A DNA stretch of 43,702 nucleotides from an uncultured Lachnospiraceae bacterium (lineage in GTDB: Bacteria > Bacillota_A > Clostridia > Lachnospirales > Lachnospiraceae). Positions 15,136-24,600 of this stretch are shown in pieces. The stretch spans positions 1 through 43,702 of the forward strand of contig CADAHD010000003.1 in the NCBI GenBank assembly GCA_902787595.1. The letters are read 5' to 3'. The position numbers and the translations under genes were made by a program. Below the pieces are notes generated by a model, which did no database searches, was not told the origin of the DNA, and saw only the letters and a program-made list of their open reading frames with translations. The stretch's first letter is position 1. Every line of letters starts with the position of its first letter.

Positions 15136-18100
15136 TTATTCTGCCTTTGGCAGGATCGTTACGTTAAAGCCTGCTTTGTAGCTCTTTCCGTCAACGCTCC
15201 AGACTGCAGGCAGGCTGAGCTTCAGCTTCTGCTGCTTATCTGCCTTAAATCCGGGATCCAACGAAAGGGTAACAAGCCCGTCCTTATAGCTGCCGGAAAT
15301 CACTCCTGCCTTTGAGATACCGTCGACTTTTCCGTTTTTGTCTCCGATCTTTATCAGCTCATTGATCAGAGGATCCGTCAGGTCAAAATCGCTCACACGT
15401 TTCTCATGGCCGTTCGGGACGTAATAAAAGTTCCATGTGTAGCTTGCCATCACGGGTGTGGAGACAGTATTCCCCGATACCACCGCATCCAATACCTTCA
15501 GATTGAATTTACCCAGCGTCGGCTTGATCGTAACATCCGCCGTAAGGGTTCTTCCCGTGGAAAGGCTAAGCTCCACGCTCACATCCATCTTTTCCGCAAG
15601 GGGTCTGAAATCATCCGTAGCGGAAAGCACCACATTCTTTCCGTTCCAGTATGCTTCATAACGCATAAGTGAAGGATCCAGCTTATCCAGTGACACCGAT
15701 TCCTTTACCACCCGCGCCGAACATATCTCCCCGGAAAAGCCCGTAATCTTTGGTGTCAGGAAAAGCTGACCACCATAGACAGCGTCTGCCTTTCCCTTCA
15801 CACTGTACTTCAATGCTTTATCTGCTTTCACATCCGCCACTTTCACGGTAAGGGTCTTAGACTTTGTTCCCTCAGCAGAAACTATAAGCTTATAGCTGCC
15901 TTTCTTAACATCCTTTGCGCCGCTGATGCATATCACGTCATCGTTGCAGCTCACGCTAAGTCCTTTCTCGGGCCATTTCTTATCAGGCGTTACGCTAAGA
16001 CCGGATACTGTCAACCGCATCCCTCCGGCAAGCTTCACCGTGACATAAGCTTCCTCCGTATCATACGCGTTATTCAGCGTCACCTTCGTTGCGGAAAGCG
16101 CCAGACCTGCCTTCTTACCGCCTTCCTTGATCGTAAGCGGAACATAGGAATATGCCCCGTCGATCCAGTTCGTATTACGGATCCGTATATAGCCCTTTGT
16201 TGCTTTCGATGCCGTAAGCTTTATCACATTTTCACCGTCCAGGGAAAGCTTCACATCTTCGATCACAGTCTTTTTAGCGCTGTCCACAAAATCCAGTTCC
16301 CATTTTCCGTCCAGGAGGTCCGTAACCAGGCTGCCTTTCTTATCCCGCAGGAAGAACTCAGCGCGTCCGTCCTTTTCCAGCAGTTCCTTATAGATCGTAA
16401 GGCTCTTTACATCCGCGCTGAACTTCGGAAGCTTATAATTCGTCTTAAGCACTAAGCTGATGGTCTGCTCCGTTCCCTCAGGGTCATTGATACCACGAAC
16501 CTTAAGCTCCAGTTTCGATGCCTTACTTACTGCTTTGATCTGATCCGCGCTCACACCGTCTTTCAAACGTATACCGATCGTCGCATAGCCCTGCCCGAGC
16601 TTTGCTTTGGTGCTGTCCACCGCGCAGAGCTCGTAGTAATCGGTCTCCCTGCTTCCGTTATTAAAGCTTACGCTCAACATATCCGCATGGACAGTCTCCC
16701 CTTCCAGCCTAATCACTGCATAATCACTACGATTCAACAGATTCGGCGTATTTACCTGGACAGCTTTAAACTCCTTCACTGCAGCATGCTGCCCTTCGTT
16801 TACGGAAGCTGTCATCTGTTTGGGACTGTAGACTGCATACAGAGTCACATCCCCGTCGTGGATATCACCGTTCTTTCCGAGACTTGCCACATCCCTGCGC
16901 ATCCACTTGTTCTTTGTCCAGCAGATAAAGTCATATTTCTCCGTAAACTCCGGATCGGTCAGCCCCTGATCGATCACATCCGCCCCGGGAAGTATGGTCG
17001 TCTCCCCTATATTATAGCTTTCGGGCAGAGCGTAAAAGCCGTCAATCTCTTCCTCCCCCAGGATCTCGTAGGCTACCGCATCATTTATAAATACCCCCCG
17101 TGTGGCAGCAAGGCTTTCCAGCTCTCTTTCCGAAAGCAGACTCAGCCCGTACGCGGAAAATTCATTATCGGCAGCTGCGTTTCCTGGTGCCGTATTGGCG
17201 GACAGCACCCTGATCCCGCGGTAGTTGATCACATAATCATGATAACCCCAGAATGCGTAGAGACTCATGTCTTCCTCATCATCCGCCGCAGGACTCTCTT
17301 CCTTCAGCAGAAAGACTTCCTCTGCCGTAAGGCCGGACAGGGCATTTGCCGAAATTGCCGCCTCTGTGGCGTCCGGCGTAAAGGCCCAGCCTTTCATCTC
17401 ATAATCGCTCTGGTTTGCGGTATAGGCATTTACGGAAACGCTCTGATCCCAAGAGTAATACTGCTTTTCATATTGCTCTTCGTTTACGGAAACGCCTTCC
17501 TCCAGGGCCTGTAGTGCACGATCCTCAAGCTGTGCCACATTCCGGTCAAAGCTGATCCCGTATCTCAGGGTATCCCACTGTCCGTAGAGGGTGACAGTCC
17601 TTTTGCCGCCGTTCACCTTTGCGATATCAAAAAGATCATCCATATACACCTCGGTATGACGCTGCAGCGTATCCTCGCCGCTGCCATCGGCTGCGGTATT
17701 CCAGGATACCACCATAAAACCGTCATTTTTAAAGCCCAGACGTTCGTCCCGGTTTCCGGGCACCCGGAAGTACTCATCCGACTGCTTTACGGTAATGCTC
17801 TTTACCTCATCATTCTCCAGATTGGAATGGAAATCCAGCTGCAGCTCATTCACCGCTTCCCAGTTGGGATAAAGACGGATAACGCCGTTTTCCGCATACC
17901 CTTCAAGCGTTTTAACCGCTGTGCCGACAGGAAAAGTCTGAGTGGCAGTTCTGGTAACCGGATCATATCGAATAATCGTAATGCTACATGCATCATATAC
18001 AGGCACCCAGTCCGTATATGTATAAGTCAGCTTCCATCTCCTGCTCCGCTCCGTGATATAACCATCCTTATGATAGACCAGGGGTGCCAGTGTGTCTTCA

Positions 18101-18492
18101 CTGCCCTTTTCAAATGTCTGTATAAGCTGTCCATCCACACTGACGGAAGCCCTTTCATTCCCGAAGCTCTCCAGTTTCTTCTCATAGTCTTCCCGAAGGA
18201 CGGCCCCGTTTTCCAAAACATAGATGATCTTAAACTCTTCTCCCTGCGCCTTGTCGGGAACCGTGTATTCCTCAGCGAGATCCTTAAGGCTTACACGCTG
18301 CTCTTCCTCCGGCTGCTGCCTCTCAGGCTGCTCCTCCGGCGCAGAAACATCTTCCGATGCGCTCCCTGCAGCATCTGTTTCTTCCGCATCCGCTGCATAT
18401 ACCGGCTGATCAGCGGGTGTAAACAGACTGCCCGTCAGCATGATCAAGCAAAGCAATGATGACAGTTTACGTTGTAATCCCTTGTGTTTCAT
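15136..18492 (-). CDS. Large secreted surface protein with InlB-type and Ig-like repeats
   Basis: The start is the ATG at 18492, because the AGGAGGAGGAG ribosome site lies just before it; a TTG ten codons upstream would place that site inside the gene. The product is about 1118 residues. It begins MKHKGLQRKLSS, then a hydrophobic Sec core and a likely cleavage after VYA-AD. A Glu/Pro-rich linker follows. Two or three modules resemble Listeria-Bacteroides (InlB B-type) repeats, for example VVSWNTAADGSG with VTLYGQW, and FICWTKNKW with VTLYAVYS. The C-terminal half is repeated beta-sandwich-like sequence. No LPXTG or other cell-wall anchor is seen, so it may be released or held non-covalently. 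It follows a membrane-protein gene by 13 bp and ends at a terminator. Its ligand is unknown. Confidence 0.85.
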   Translation of the reverse strand: MKHKGLQRKLSSLLCLIMLTGSLFTPADQPVYAADAEETDAAGSASEDVSAPEEQPERQQPEEEQRVSLKDLAEEYTVPDKAQGEEFKIIYVLENGAVLREDYEKKLESFGNERASVSVDGQLIQTFEKGSEDTLAPLVYHKDGYITERSRRWKLTYTYTDWVPVYDACSITIIRYDPVTRTATQTFPVGTAVKTLEGYAENGVIRLYPNWEAVNELQLDFHSNLENDEVKSITVKQSDEYFRVPGNRDERLGFKNDGFMVVSWNTAADGSGEDTLQRHTEVYMDDLFDIAKVNGGKRTVTLYGQWDTLRYGISFDRNVAQLEDRALQALEEGVSVNEEQYEKQYYSWDQSVSVNAYTANQSDYEMKGWAFTPDATEAAISANALSGLTAEEVFLLKEESPAADDEEDMSLYAFWGYHDYVINYRGIRVLSANTAPGNAAADNEFSAYGLSLLSERELESLAATRGVFINDAVAYEILGEEEIDGFYALPESYNIGETTILPGADVIDQGLTDPEFTEKYDFICWTKNKWMRRDVASLGKNGDIHDGDVTLYAVYSPKQMTASVNEGQHAAVKEFKAVQVNTPNLLNRSDYAVIRLEGETVHADMLSVSFNNGSRETDYYELCAVDSTKAKLGQGYATIGIRLKDGVSADQIKAVSKASKLELKVRGINDPEGTEQTISLVLKTNYKLPKFSADVKSLTIYKELLEKDGRAEFFLRDKKGSLVTDLLDGKWELDFVDSAKKTVIEDVKLSLDGENVIKLTASKATKGYIRIRNTNWIDGAYSYVPLTIKEGGKKAGLALSATKVTLNNAYDTEEAYVTVKLAGGMRLTVSGLSVTPDKKWPEKGLSVSCNDDVICISGAKDVKKGSYKLIVSAEGTKSKTLTVKVADVKADKALKYSVKGKADAVYGGQLFLTPKITGFSGEICSARVVKESVSLDKLDPSLMRYEAYWNGKNVVLSATDDFRPLAEKMDVSVELSLSTGRTLTADVTIKPTLGKFNLKVLDAVVSGNTVSTPVMASYTWNFYYVPNGHEKRVSDFDLTDPLINELIKIGDKNGKVDGISKAGVISGSYKDGLVTLSLDPGFKADKQQKLKLSLPAVWSVDGKSYKAGFNVTILPKAE

Positions 18493-18505
18493 CTTCTCCT
18501 CCTCC

Positions 18506-20230
18506 TTATTGTTTTTTTTCAAAACGATAGACCGGATAAGTGTCGATCGTTCTTTCCTTTATCACATCCATATCCCCGTAGCGGCGATAAAGATATACAA
18601 AAAAATATTCCCTGAACAGCGAATCCTCGCTGACATCCCAAAGCCGCCAGCGGTCCTGTTCGAAAAGAGCCACTACCGGATCCTCTGTTTCCATCTCCTT
18701 CAGCTGGCTGCGATAATATTCCTGCCCATACCAGAATGCCCCGTTGGGAATAAAATGCTTCAGGAAACGATCCGTGGGCAGCTTTCCCTGACATGCAAAA
18801 TGATCTTCCAGCTTATACCAGCCATAAAGATAATTGCCGATGATCTTCTTCTCATCAGGTGTATGCTGCATCCAGCCTCCGACCAGATACAGCGTATCCG
18901 TTTCATAGGCAAAGGAAAAACGTGTATCATCCGCATCCGCCGCCGCATTCCAGACATTCTGCGGTTTCTCTGTCATCTTATATCCGCCGCCTGTTATCCC
19001 TGCAAAAAAGAGAACAACTGAAAACATCTGCCACATATTCTGCTTCTTCTCTTCCTTATGCATTTCCGCAGTTGCAGATACACTGAAAAATGCAGCCAGA
19101 AAAACAGAAAGCCACACGCGTTCCGGCGCCCGCCCCCGTATGGTAAAATACAGGATGATAACCAAGGCTCCCCCCAGTGCCCCCCATGCAGCAAATACAT
19201 TATAGCGTTTTCCGCCAAAACTGCGAAGCAGACAGACCGCCAAAAGGAGCAGCAGGGGGATCAGAAGCCTCACCGGCTTTTCCAAAAGATTCAGTACCAT
19301 CAGCCAAAACGGGTTAATGACAGCATCCTTGTCCCGTATCACATAGCTCTTCCCTGCATCGGCCATTGCCCCGATCTTATCAAGACTCATGGTCTCCGTA
19401 TCCGCATACAGACCCAGAACCGCTCCCCGATAGGTATATTCATCCGCCCCTTCCGGCAATTGTGCAAGTTCATCCCAGGCGATCACCGGAAAATCTCCCA
19501 GAGTAATGCGGGCATTGTCGTAAGCGATATCCGACTTCCACGGTTCAAAGGAATAGAATAGGATACGCCCCAATCCCAGACCGGCAAACACGATCAGCCA
19601 GGGCAGGATGCGCCGTAACTCCCTTCGGATACTCTCCTTTGTAAAATGTGCCTCCCAAAGCCTGACGAATATCGTTAACGCAATGAACGGCAGAAAGAGG
19701 AAGGCCGCATGCCAGCGGTACATCAGGCCAAAGCCGTACAGGATCGCTCCAAGGATCCGGTACCTCCTGCCTTCCTTTCCGTCTGATGCGCAAAAAATCC
19801 CAAGACACCCCACAAAGGAGAAAAACGCCGCCCAAACGGTATAATTCACATTCCACAGTACCAATCCGAAACACAGATAGCTTGCGCCCGCGTACGCTGT
19901 CAACAACCCCAGCTTGGACGGATAGCGTTCCGAAAACAGGCGTATCATCCAACCCAGGGAAAAAATGAGCAGTATATGCGCCAGGGCGGTAAATACATCC
20001 GCCGAAGGAAGCAAAAGCTTCAGAAAGCGGAAAAACAGGCAGAGAAGGGGATGCGTATACTGGCAAAAATTATTGTTCCCAAGCAGACCGTTGCAGACAA
20101 TGGTCACATTATAATTATCCAGATCAGGATACAGCGCTCCCGTCAGGCAGAAAATAATATAAGCACATAATGCTGCCGCATACGGGATCAGCCAAAGCAG
20201 TCCTTTTTCTTTCTCTCGCCCCTCTTTCAT
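18506..20230 (-). CDS. Polytopic membrane protein, possible GT-C-type glycosyltransferase
   Basis: The 574-residue protein has about ten hydrophobic helices between residues 10 and 415 and then a soluble C-terminal region of about 150 residues. An acidic motif (GALYPDLDNYN) follows the first helix, as in GT-C enzymes that use lipid-phosphate sugars, and an Arg-rich RWHAAFLF segment sits mid-membrane. No decisive family motif is visible, so the glycosyltransferase call is tentative. It is co-transcribed with the secreted repeat protein 13 bp downstream and could modify or help export it. No ribosome site precedes the ATG; a TATAAA lies eight bases upstream of it. Confidence 0.6.
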   Translation of the reverse strand: MKEGREKEKGLLWLIPYAAALCAYIIFCLTGALYPDLDNYNVTIVCNGLLGNNNFCQYTHPLLCLFFRFLKLLLPSADVFTALAHILLIFSLGWMIRLFSERYPSKLGLLTAYAGASYLCFGLVLWNVNYTVWAAFFSFVGCLGIFCASDGKEGRRYRILGAILYGFGLMYRWHAAFLFLPFIALTIFVRLWEAHFTKESIRRELRRILPWLIVFAGLGLGRILFYSFEPWKSDIAYDNARITLGDFPVIAWDELAQLPEGADEYTYRGAVLGLYADTETMSLDKIGAMADAGKSYVIRDKDAVINPFWLMVLNLLEKPVRLLIPLLLLLAVCLLRSFGGKRYNVFAAWGALGGALVIILYFTIRGRAPERVWLSVFLAAFFSVSATAEMHKEEKKQNMWQMFSVVLFFAGITGGGYKMTEKPQNVWNAAADADDTRFSFAYETDTLYLVGGWMQHTPDEKKIIGNYLYGWYKLEDHFACQGKLPTDRFLKHFIPNGAFWYGQEYYRSQLKEMETEDPVVALFEQDRWRLWDVSEDSLFREYFFVYLYRRYGDMDVIKERTIDTYPVYRFEKKQ

Positions 20231-20238
20231 AACGCTTA

Positions 20239-20244
20239 TTTATA
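20239..20244 (-). promoter_or_regulatory. Possible -10 box eight bases before the 20230 start
   Basis: TATAAA on the minus strand, preceded by an overlapping GATAAT, lies eight bases before an ATG without a ribosome site. No good -35 is seen. If active it would give an almost leaderless mRNA. Confidence 0.3.
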
Positions 20245-20284
20245 TTATCAGCCTTTTCACAAAAATATTTTCCTCTCCGTGCCT

Positions 20285-21637
20285 TCAGTCTTCTTCTTTT
20301 CTCACTTCGTCATTTTTAAGCAGGGATGTCACATATTTGATATGCAGCCTTTCCGGATACGCGGTCAGTTTCCAGGCCTGCATTATCCTTTCCACAACAT
20401 TGTTCCCGTCCTCTTCGGTAAGCAGGGGCAGCACGACAAAGTATTCTTTCTGCTGCCACTGCAGGATCATATCCGATTTCCTCAGGGTATTCCTGAGTAT
20501 GTTTCCGAATTCGGAAACCATTTCCGAAAAGATCACTCCCGTCTCGTCCGACGATAAGGAAAACAGTATCCTTAAAGCCACGCCGCCGTAACGGGATAAA
20601 AATCGCTCTATAAAACGGTAATTCCACGAAAAAGCCTCCTGCCCCAGTATCATGGCGCCCTTTCCTTCGCCGCGTTCCGACATTATCTGCGTGAGGCGCA
20701 TAAGATCCCTTTCGATGTCATCTTCCACATCAACAATGCCGATCCCCGGATTATAAACGGAATAGCTGTGTCTTCCGTTGCGCTTGGCCTCATACAGAGC
20801 ATTATCCGCATATTGGAACAGGATCTGGTAATCCCTGGTCTCATCATTGCAATAGGCGATTCCCACGGATACTCCCAGCGGTATGCCATGGTCCTCACCC
20901 ATCAGTATCTCCGCTTCCCGCATAAGCTGGGCGTTAAGCCTCTCCGTGAGCGATCTTACAGCTTCATCCTCAGTCATATCCGCAAAGAAGCCCACAAATT
21001 CATCGCCGCCTATCCTGCATACCACATCATAGGATCTGATATTAAGTCTGACTATCCTGGAAAACGCGACCAGAACGCGGTCCCCCATATCATGCCCGAA
21101 AAGATCGTTGACCAGCTTGAAATTATCAAGATCCAGGATCATCAGCGCGCCCGATTCCGTCCTGCAGATCGAAGAAATCTTTTCCATACCGCTGGCCCTG
21201 TTAAGAAAGCCCGTCAGTTTATCCAAAGCAGCCTTTTCTTTCAGACTTTCGATTATCTTGCTGTTGAATATGGTATTGTTGATCCTCTTGATCAGTATGT
21301 CCTCATCAAAAGGTTTGTGGATAAAATCCGAAGCTCCCGCCTTCAGCCCCCTGCGCTCGGCTTCGCTGTTATCCTCTCCGGTCAGGAAGATCACGGGTAT
21401 CTCCGGCCTGCCTTCATCGGCTTCAAACTGCCGCAGGGCGCGGTATGTCTCAAAGCCGTCCATTTCCGGCATGAGCACATCCAGAAGTATCAGATCCGGA
21501 GTATGTTTCGCCACAAAATCCAGCAGCTCGCTTCCCGAACGCAGACAGCTTGTCCGCATATTATTTGCGCGCAGCAGATTCTTGGCATTGGTCAGACTCA
21601 GCGGTTCATCATCAACCACAACTATCCAGTAATCCAT
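20285..21637 (-). CDS. Response regulator-diguanylate cyclase (REC-GGDEF) with a degenerate second cyclase domain
   Basis: Residues 1-125 form a receiver domain (acidic pair DD at 9-10, phospho-acceptor Asp53 in LLDVLMPEMDG, Lys108 in HKPF). Residues about 135-300 are a GGDEF domain with intact RIGGDEF at 208-214 and a product-inhibition site RSYD at 201-204. It should make cyclic di-GMP from two GTP and be feedback-inhibited. Residues about 325-440 resemble a second cyclase fold in which the signature is replaced by WQQKEYF, so that part is likely non-catalytic. It lies 25 bp after the hybrid kinase gene and is probably co-transcribed and phosphorylated through it. Cyclic di-GMP commonly controls motility, which fits the flagellar genes nearby. 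Confidence 0.93.
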   Translation of the reverse strand: MDYWIVVVDDEPLSLTNAKNLLRANNMRTSCLRSGSELLDFVAKHTPDLILLDVLMPEMDGFETYRALRQFEADEGRPEIPVIFLTGEDNSEAERRGLKAGASDFIHKPFDEDILIKRINNTIFNSKIIESLKEKAALDKLTGFLNRASGMEKISSICRTESGALMILDLDNFKLVNDLFGHDMGDRVLVAFSRIVRLNIRSYDVVCRIGGDEFVGFFADMTEDEAVRSLTERLNAQLMREAEILMGEDHGIPLGVSVGIAYCNDETRDYQILFQYADNALYEAKRNGRHSYSVYNPGIGIVDVEDDIERDLMRLTQIMSERGEGKGAMILGQEAFSWNYRFIERFLSRYGGVALRILFSLSSDETGVIFSEMVSEFGNILRNTLRKSDMILQWQQKEYFVVLPLLTEEDGNNVVERIMQAWKLTAYPERLHIKYVTSLLKNDEVRKEED

Positions 21638-21662
21638 ATATTTCTCCTAAACCGACAACCCT

Positions 21663-24600
21663 TTACTCTTTAAGCAGCGACAGGATCGTTTTGTATTCAT
21701 ACTTTTGATATGCTTCTCTTATCTTATCAAATAATTCCATATCATCAAGCGGAATATTATACTCTTCAAGTTCTTCAAAGATCTCATCCAGGCGGTCGCA
21801 GTCCATATCTTCGGCTGCTGCCCTTATCTCTTCAAGCACCCTGCCTATCACGGCGGGATCCGCTTCCTTCTTATCCTTATCCGATCCGCAGGATGCCAGC
21901 GCAGGAGACAGCTTCTCCTTAAACTCTCTGTATTTTAACATAAATCCTTCATGATGACTGCTTAGATATCCGATATCTTCCGCTTTTCCTGCCGCCTCAA
22001 GCTGCTGGGCTTCCACGCCCAGTTCCGCAGCCCCTATTATCCTGGCCGAACTCTTGATGGCGTGGATCTTTATCGTATAGTTCTTAAAGTCTTTGTCTTT
22101 GTAAAAACCATCCAGCTGCTGCGCATTCTGATCGATCCCGTTATTAAAGACCTCAAGCAGGGACATATACGCCTGCGCGGAGCCGCTGTTTCTGGTTCCG
22201 GCTTCTGCATCGATCCCGCACTTTGCCAGCGCTTCCATTATCCCGTTTTCATCGCCAAACTCCGGCTCATCTGCCTCAGACGCCTCTGCCGCCGCATCCT
22301 GTCTGATCACCTTTTCCTGCGGCAGGAACTTTAATATGACATCTTCCAGCCTGTCGGGATCAACGGGCTTCGTGATATAGTCATTAAAGCCCGCGGCCAG
22401 ATACTCTTCCCTTGCGCCGGAAACAGCATTGGCCGTTATGCATATGGCCGGCGTGTCCTTATTGGGCTCATTATCACGCGCACGCAGCTCTTTAAGCGTC
22501 TCTATCCCGTCCTTATCCGGCATCATATGATCCAGGAAGATGATATCGTATTTATTCACGGCAGCCAGTTTCAGCGCTTCATCACCGCTTTCGGCCGTAT
22601 CTATGCCGACACAGGTCTGTTTCAACAGGCTTTCGAATACTATAAGGTTCATGGGCATATCATCCACTATCAGAAGTTTAGCCTCCGGTGCCCTGAATTT
22701 TTCCCTGTATCTGCTCCGCTCACTGACAGAAGCCTTATACGCCGCCTCATAATCTCCCAGCGGTTCCCAATCTGTAACGCTCTGTTTAAGCCTGAAAGAA
22801 AACTTGGAGCCCACTCCGTATACGCTCTCCACATCCAGATTCGCGCCCATCATATCCAGCAGGTGCTTGGTAATGCTCATTCCCAGACCCGTTCCTTCGA
22901 TATTGCGGTTGCGTTCTTCCTCTATCCTGTCAAATTCGGAAAACAGTCTGGCCATGTCCTCATCCCTGATGCCTATACCGGTATCCATTACAGCCGCTTC
23001 CAGCATGATACTGTCAGGCTCTTCCGAAAGCTTTACATATTCCAGACTGAAAGTAACGGATCCCTTTTCCGTATATTTAACGGCGTTCGTAAGAAGATTC
23101 GTAATGACCTGTTTTATACGGACTACATCGCCGCGCAGATTCTTGGGCACTTCCCTGCTTATGCTCAGTATAAGCTTAAGCCCCTTGTCTTCTGCCTTTG
23201 TCTGTATCATTGTTATCAGGCTGTTGATAAGATCCGACAGATCATAGTCAACAGGCCTTATCTCCATCTTTCCGGCTTCTATCTTCGAAAAGTCAAGTAT
23301 GTCATTGACCAGTCCCAGCAGCGTGGTCCCGGCTGTACGGATATTTTCGGAATAAGAACGTATACTGCTGTCGCCGCATTCCCTGAGTATCATCTCATTC
23401 ATGCCCAGGACTGCATTGATGGGCGTTCTTATCTCATGGGACATATTGGAAAGAAATGCAGTCTTTGCTTCACTGGCAGCTATGGCACGCTCCGACATGT
23501 CAAGGAGCTTATCGCGCTCTTTCTTCTCGTTATTGATATCCTCAGACAGCCACATTACACGGATAAGCTTTCCCTCTTCATCACGCTTCGAAACCACGAA
23601 CCTGCCGCGCCTCCAAAGCTTGTCCCTGTTCATGTACTCTATGGTAATGGTGTCTACTTTGCGCATTCGCCTGTCCAGTGTCGAAAGATCGATAAATCTG
23701 CGCACATCATCTATATACGCCTCATCGGTAATGCTTTCCATTACCTTTGTAAGCGTAGCCTGCGCGTTTGTACGGCTTTCACCAACGATATCGTTGACCA
23801 CATCCAGCTGCGACTTTACCTCAAAGAAGGTATCATTAGGAATGTCCAGCTCGTGCGCTGTCATATATATATTTGCTATCGAAGAGATGCGGGCGTTAAG
23901 GGTTTCGGCAGCCACTGTAAGCCGGTCGCGCCTTCTCTTTTCATCATCAATATTCTCTACAGCCCATATGACATGTGACAGTCTGCCGTCCCGCGTTATC
24001 TCGGATACTATAAACCTGCCTCTGCACCACTTCCCTCTTGAATTCAGGAATTCTATCGTAGCTGTGCCTGTTTCCGCAACGTTCTTTTCAATATTGGGAA
24101 ATTCGATAAATTCCATGACGCTCTCTTTGCTGCTTTCATCCGTCAGCTTATCCATTGCGTCCCTGAGCACCTGCTGCGCATTATTTACATCATCGCCAAT
24201 GACTTTTTCCACTTCGGGATCGCTTGTATTTATCTCCGCAAAAGAGTTGTTGATCAGATCAATATCATGAACAGATGTATAGATATTGGCAATGGATCTT
24301 ATCTGAAAACTCAGCTGCTGCGCAGTATCATATACCCTATCGCGTTCCCTCTTTTCCGAATCAATATCCTCTATCAGGTACAGGGCCCGTATCACATTGC
24401 CGTTTTCGGCCCGGTCCGAAACTATATATCTTGATCTGCGCCACTTGTCCTCTCTGTTCAGCCATTCCAGCGTAATGGTGTTACGGTTTTTCAAACGTTC
24501 ATTCAGTTTGCTGAAATCCACAAAATCTACAGCTGCCTCCCTGAAGTCTTCATCGGAAAACTCTGTCATTATGGTCCGTATCATATCCTGGCAGTGATCG

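Noticed and set aside
18493..18522. TTG start ten codons upstream for the secreted repeat protein
   Set aside because: It overlaps the upstream stop and would place the AGGAGGAGGAG ribosome site inside the gene; the ATG at 18492 is favoured.
22527..23978. Long plus-strand open frame opposite the hybrid kinase
   Set aside because: It is a mirror of the kinase codons, rich in Ser/Ile/Tyr, without a ribosome site or recognisable domain.
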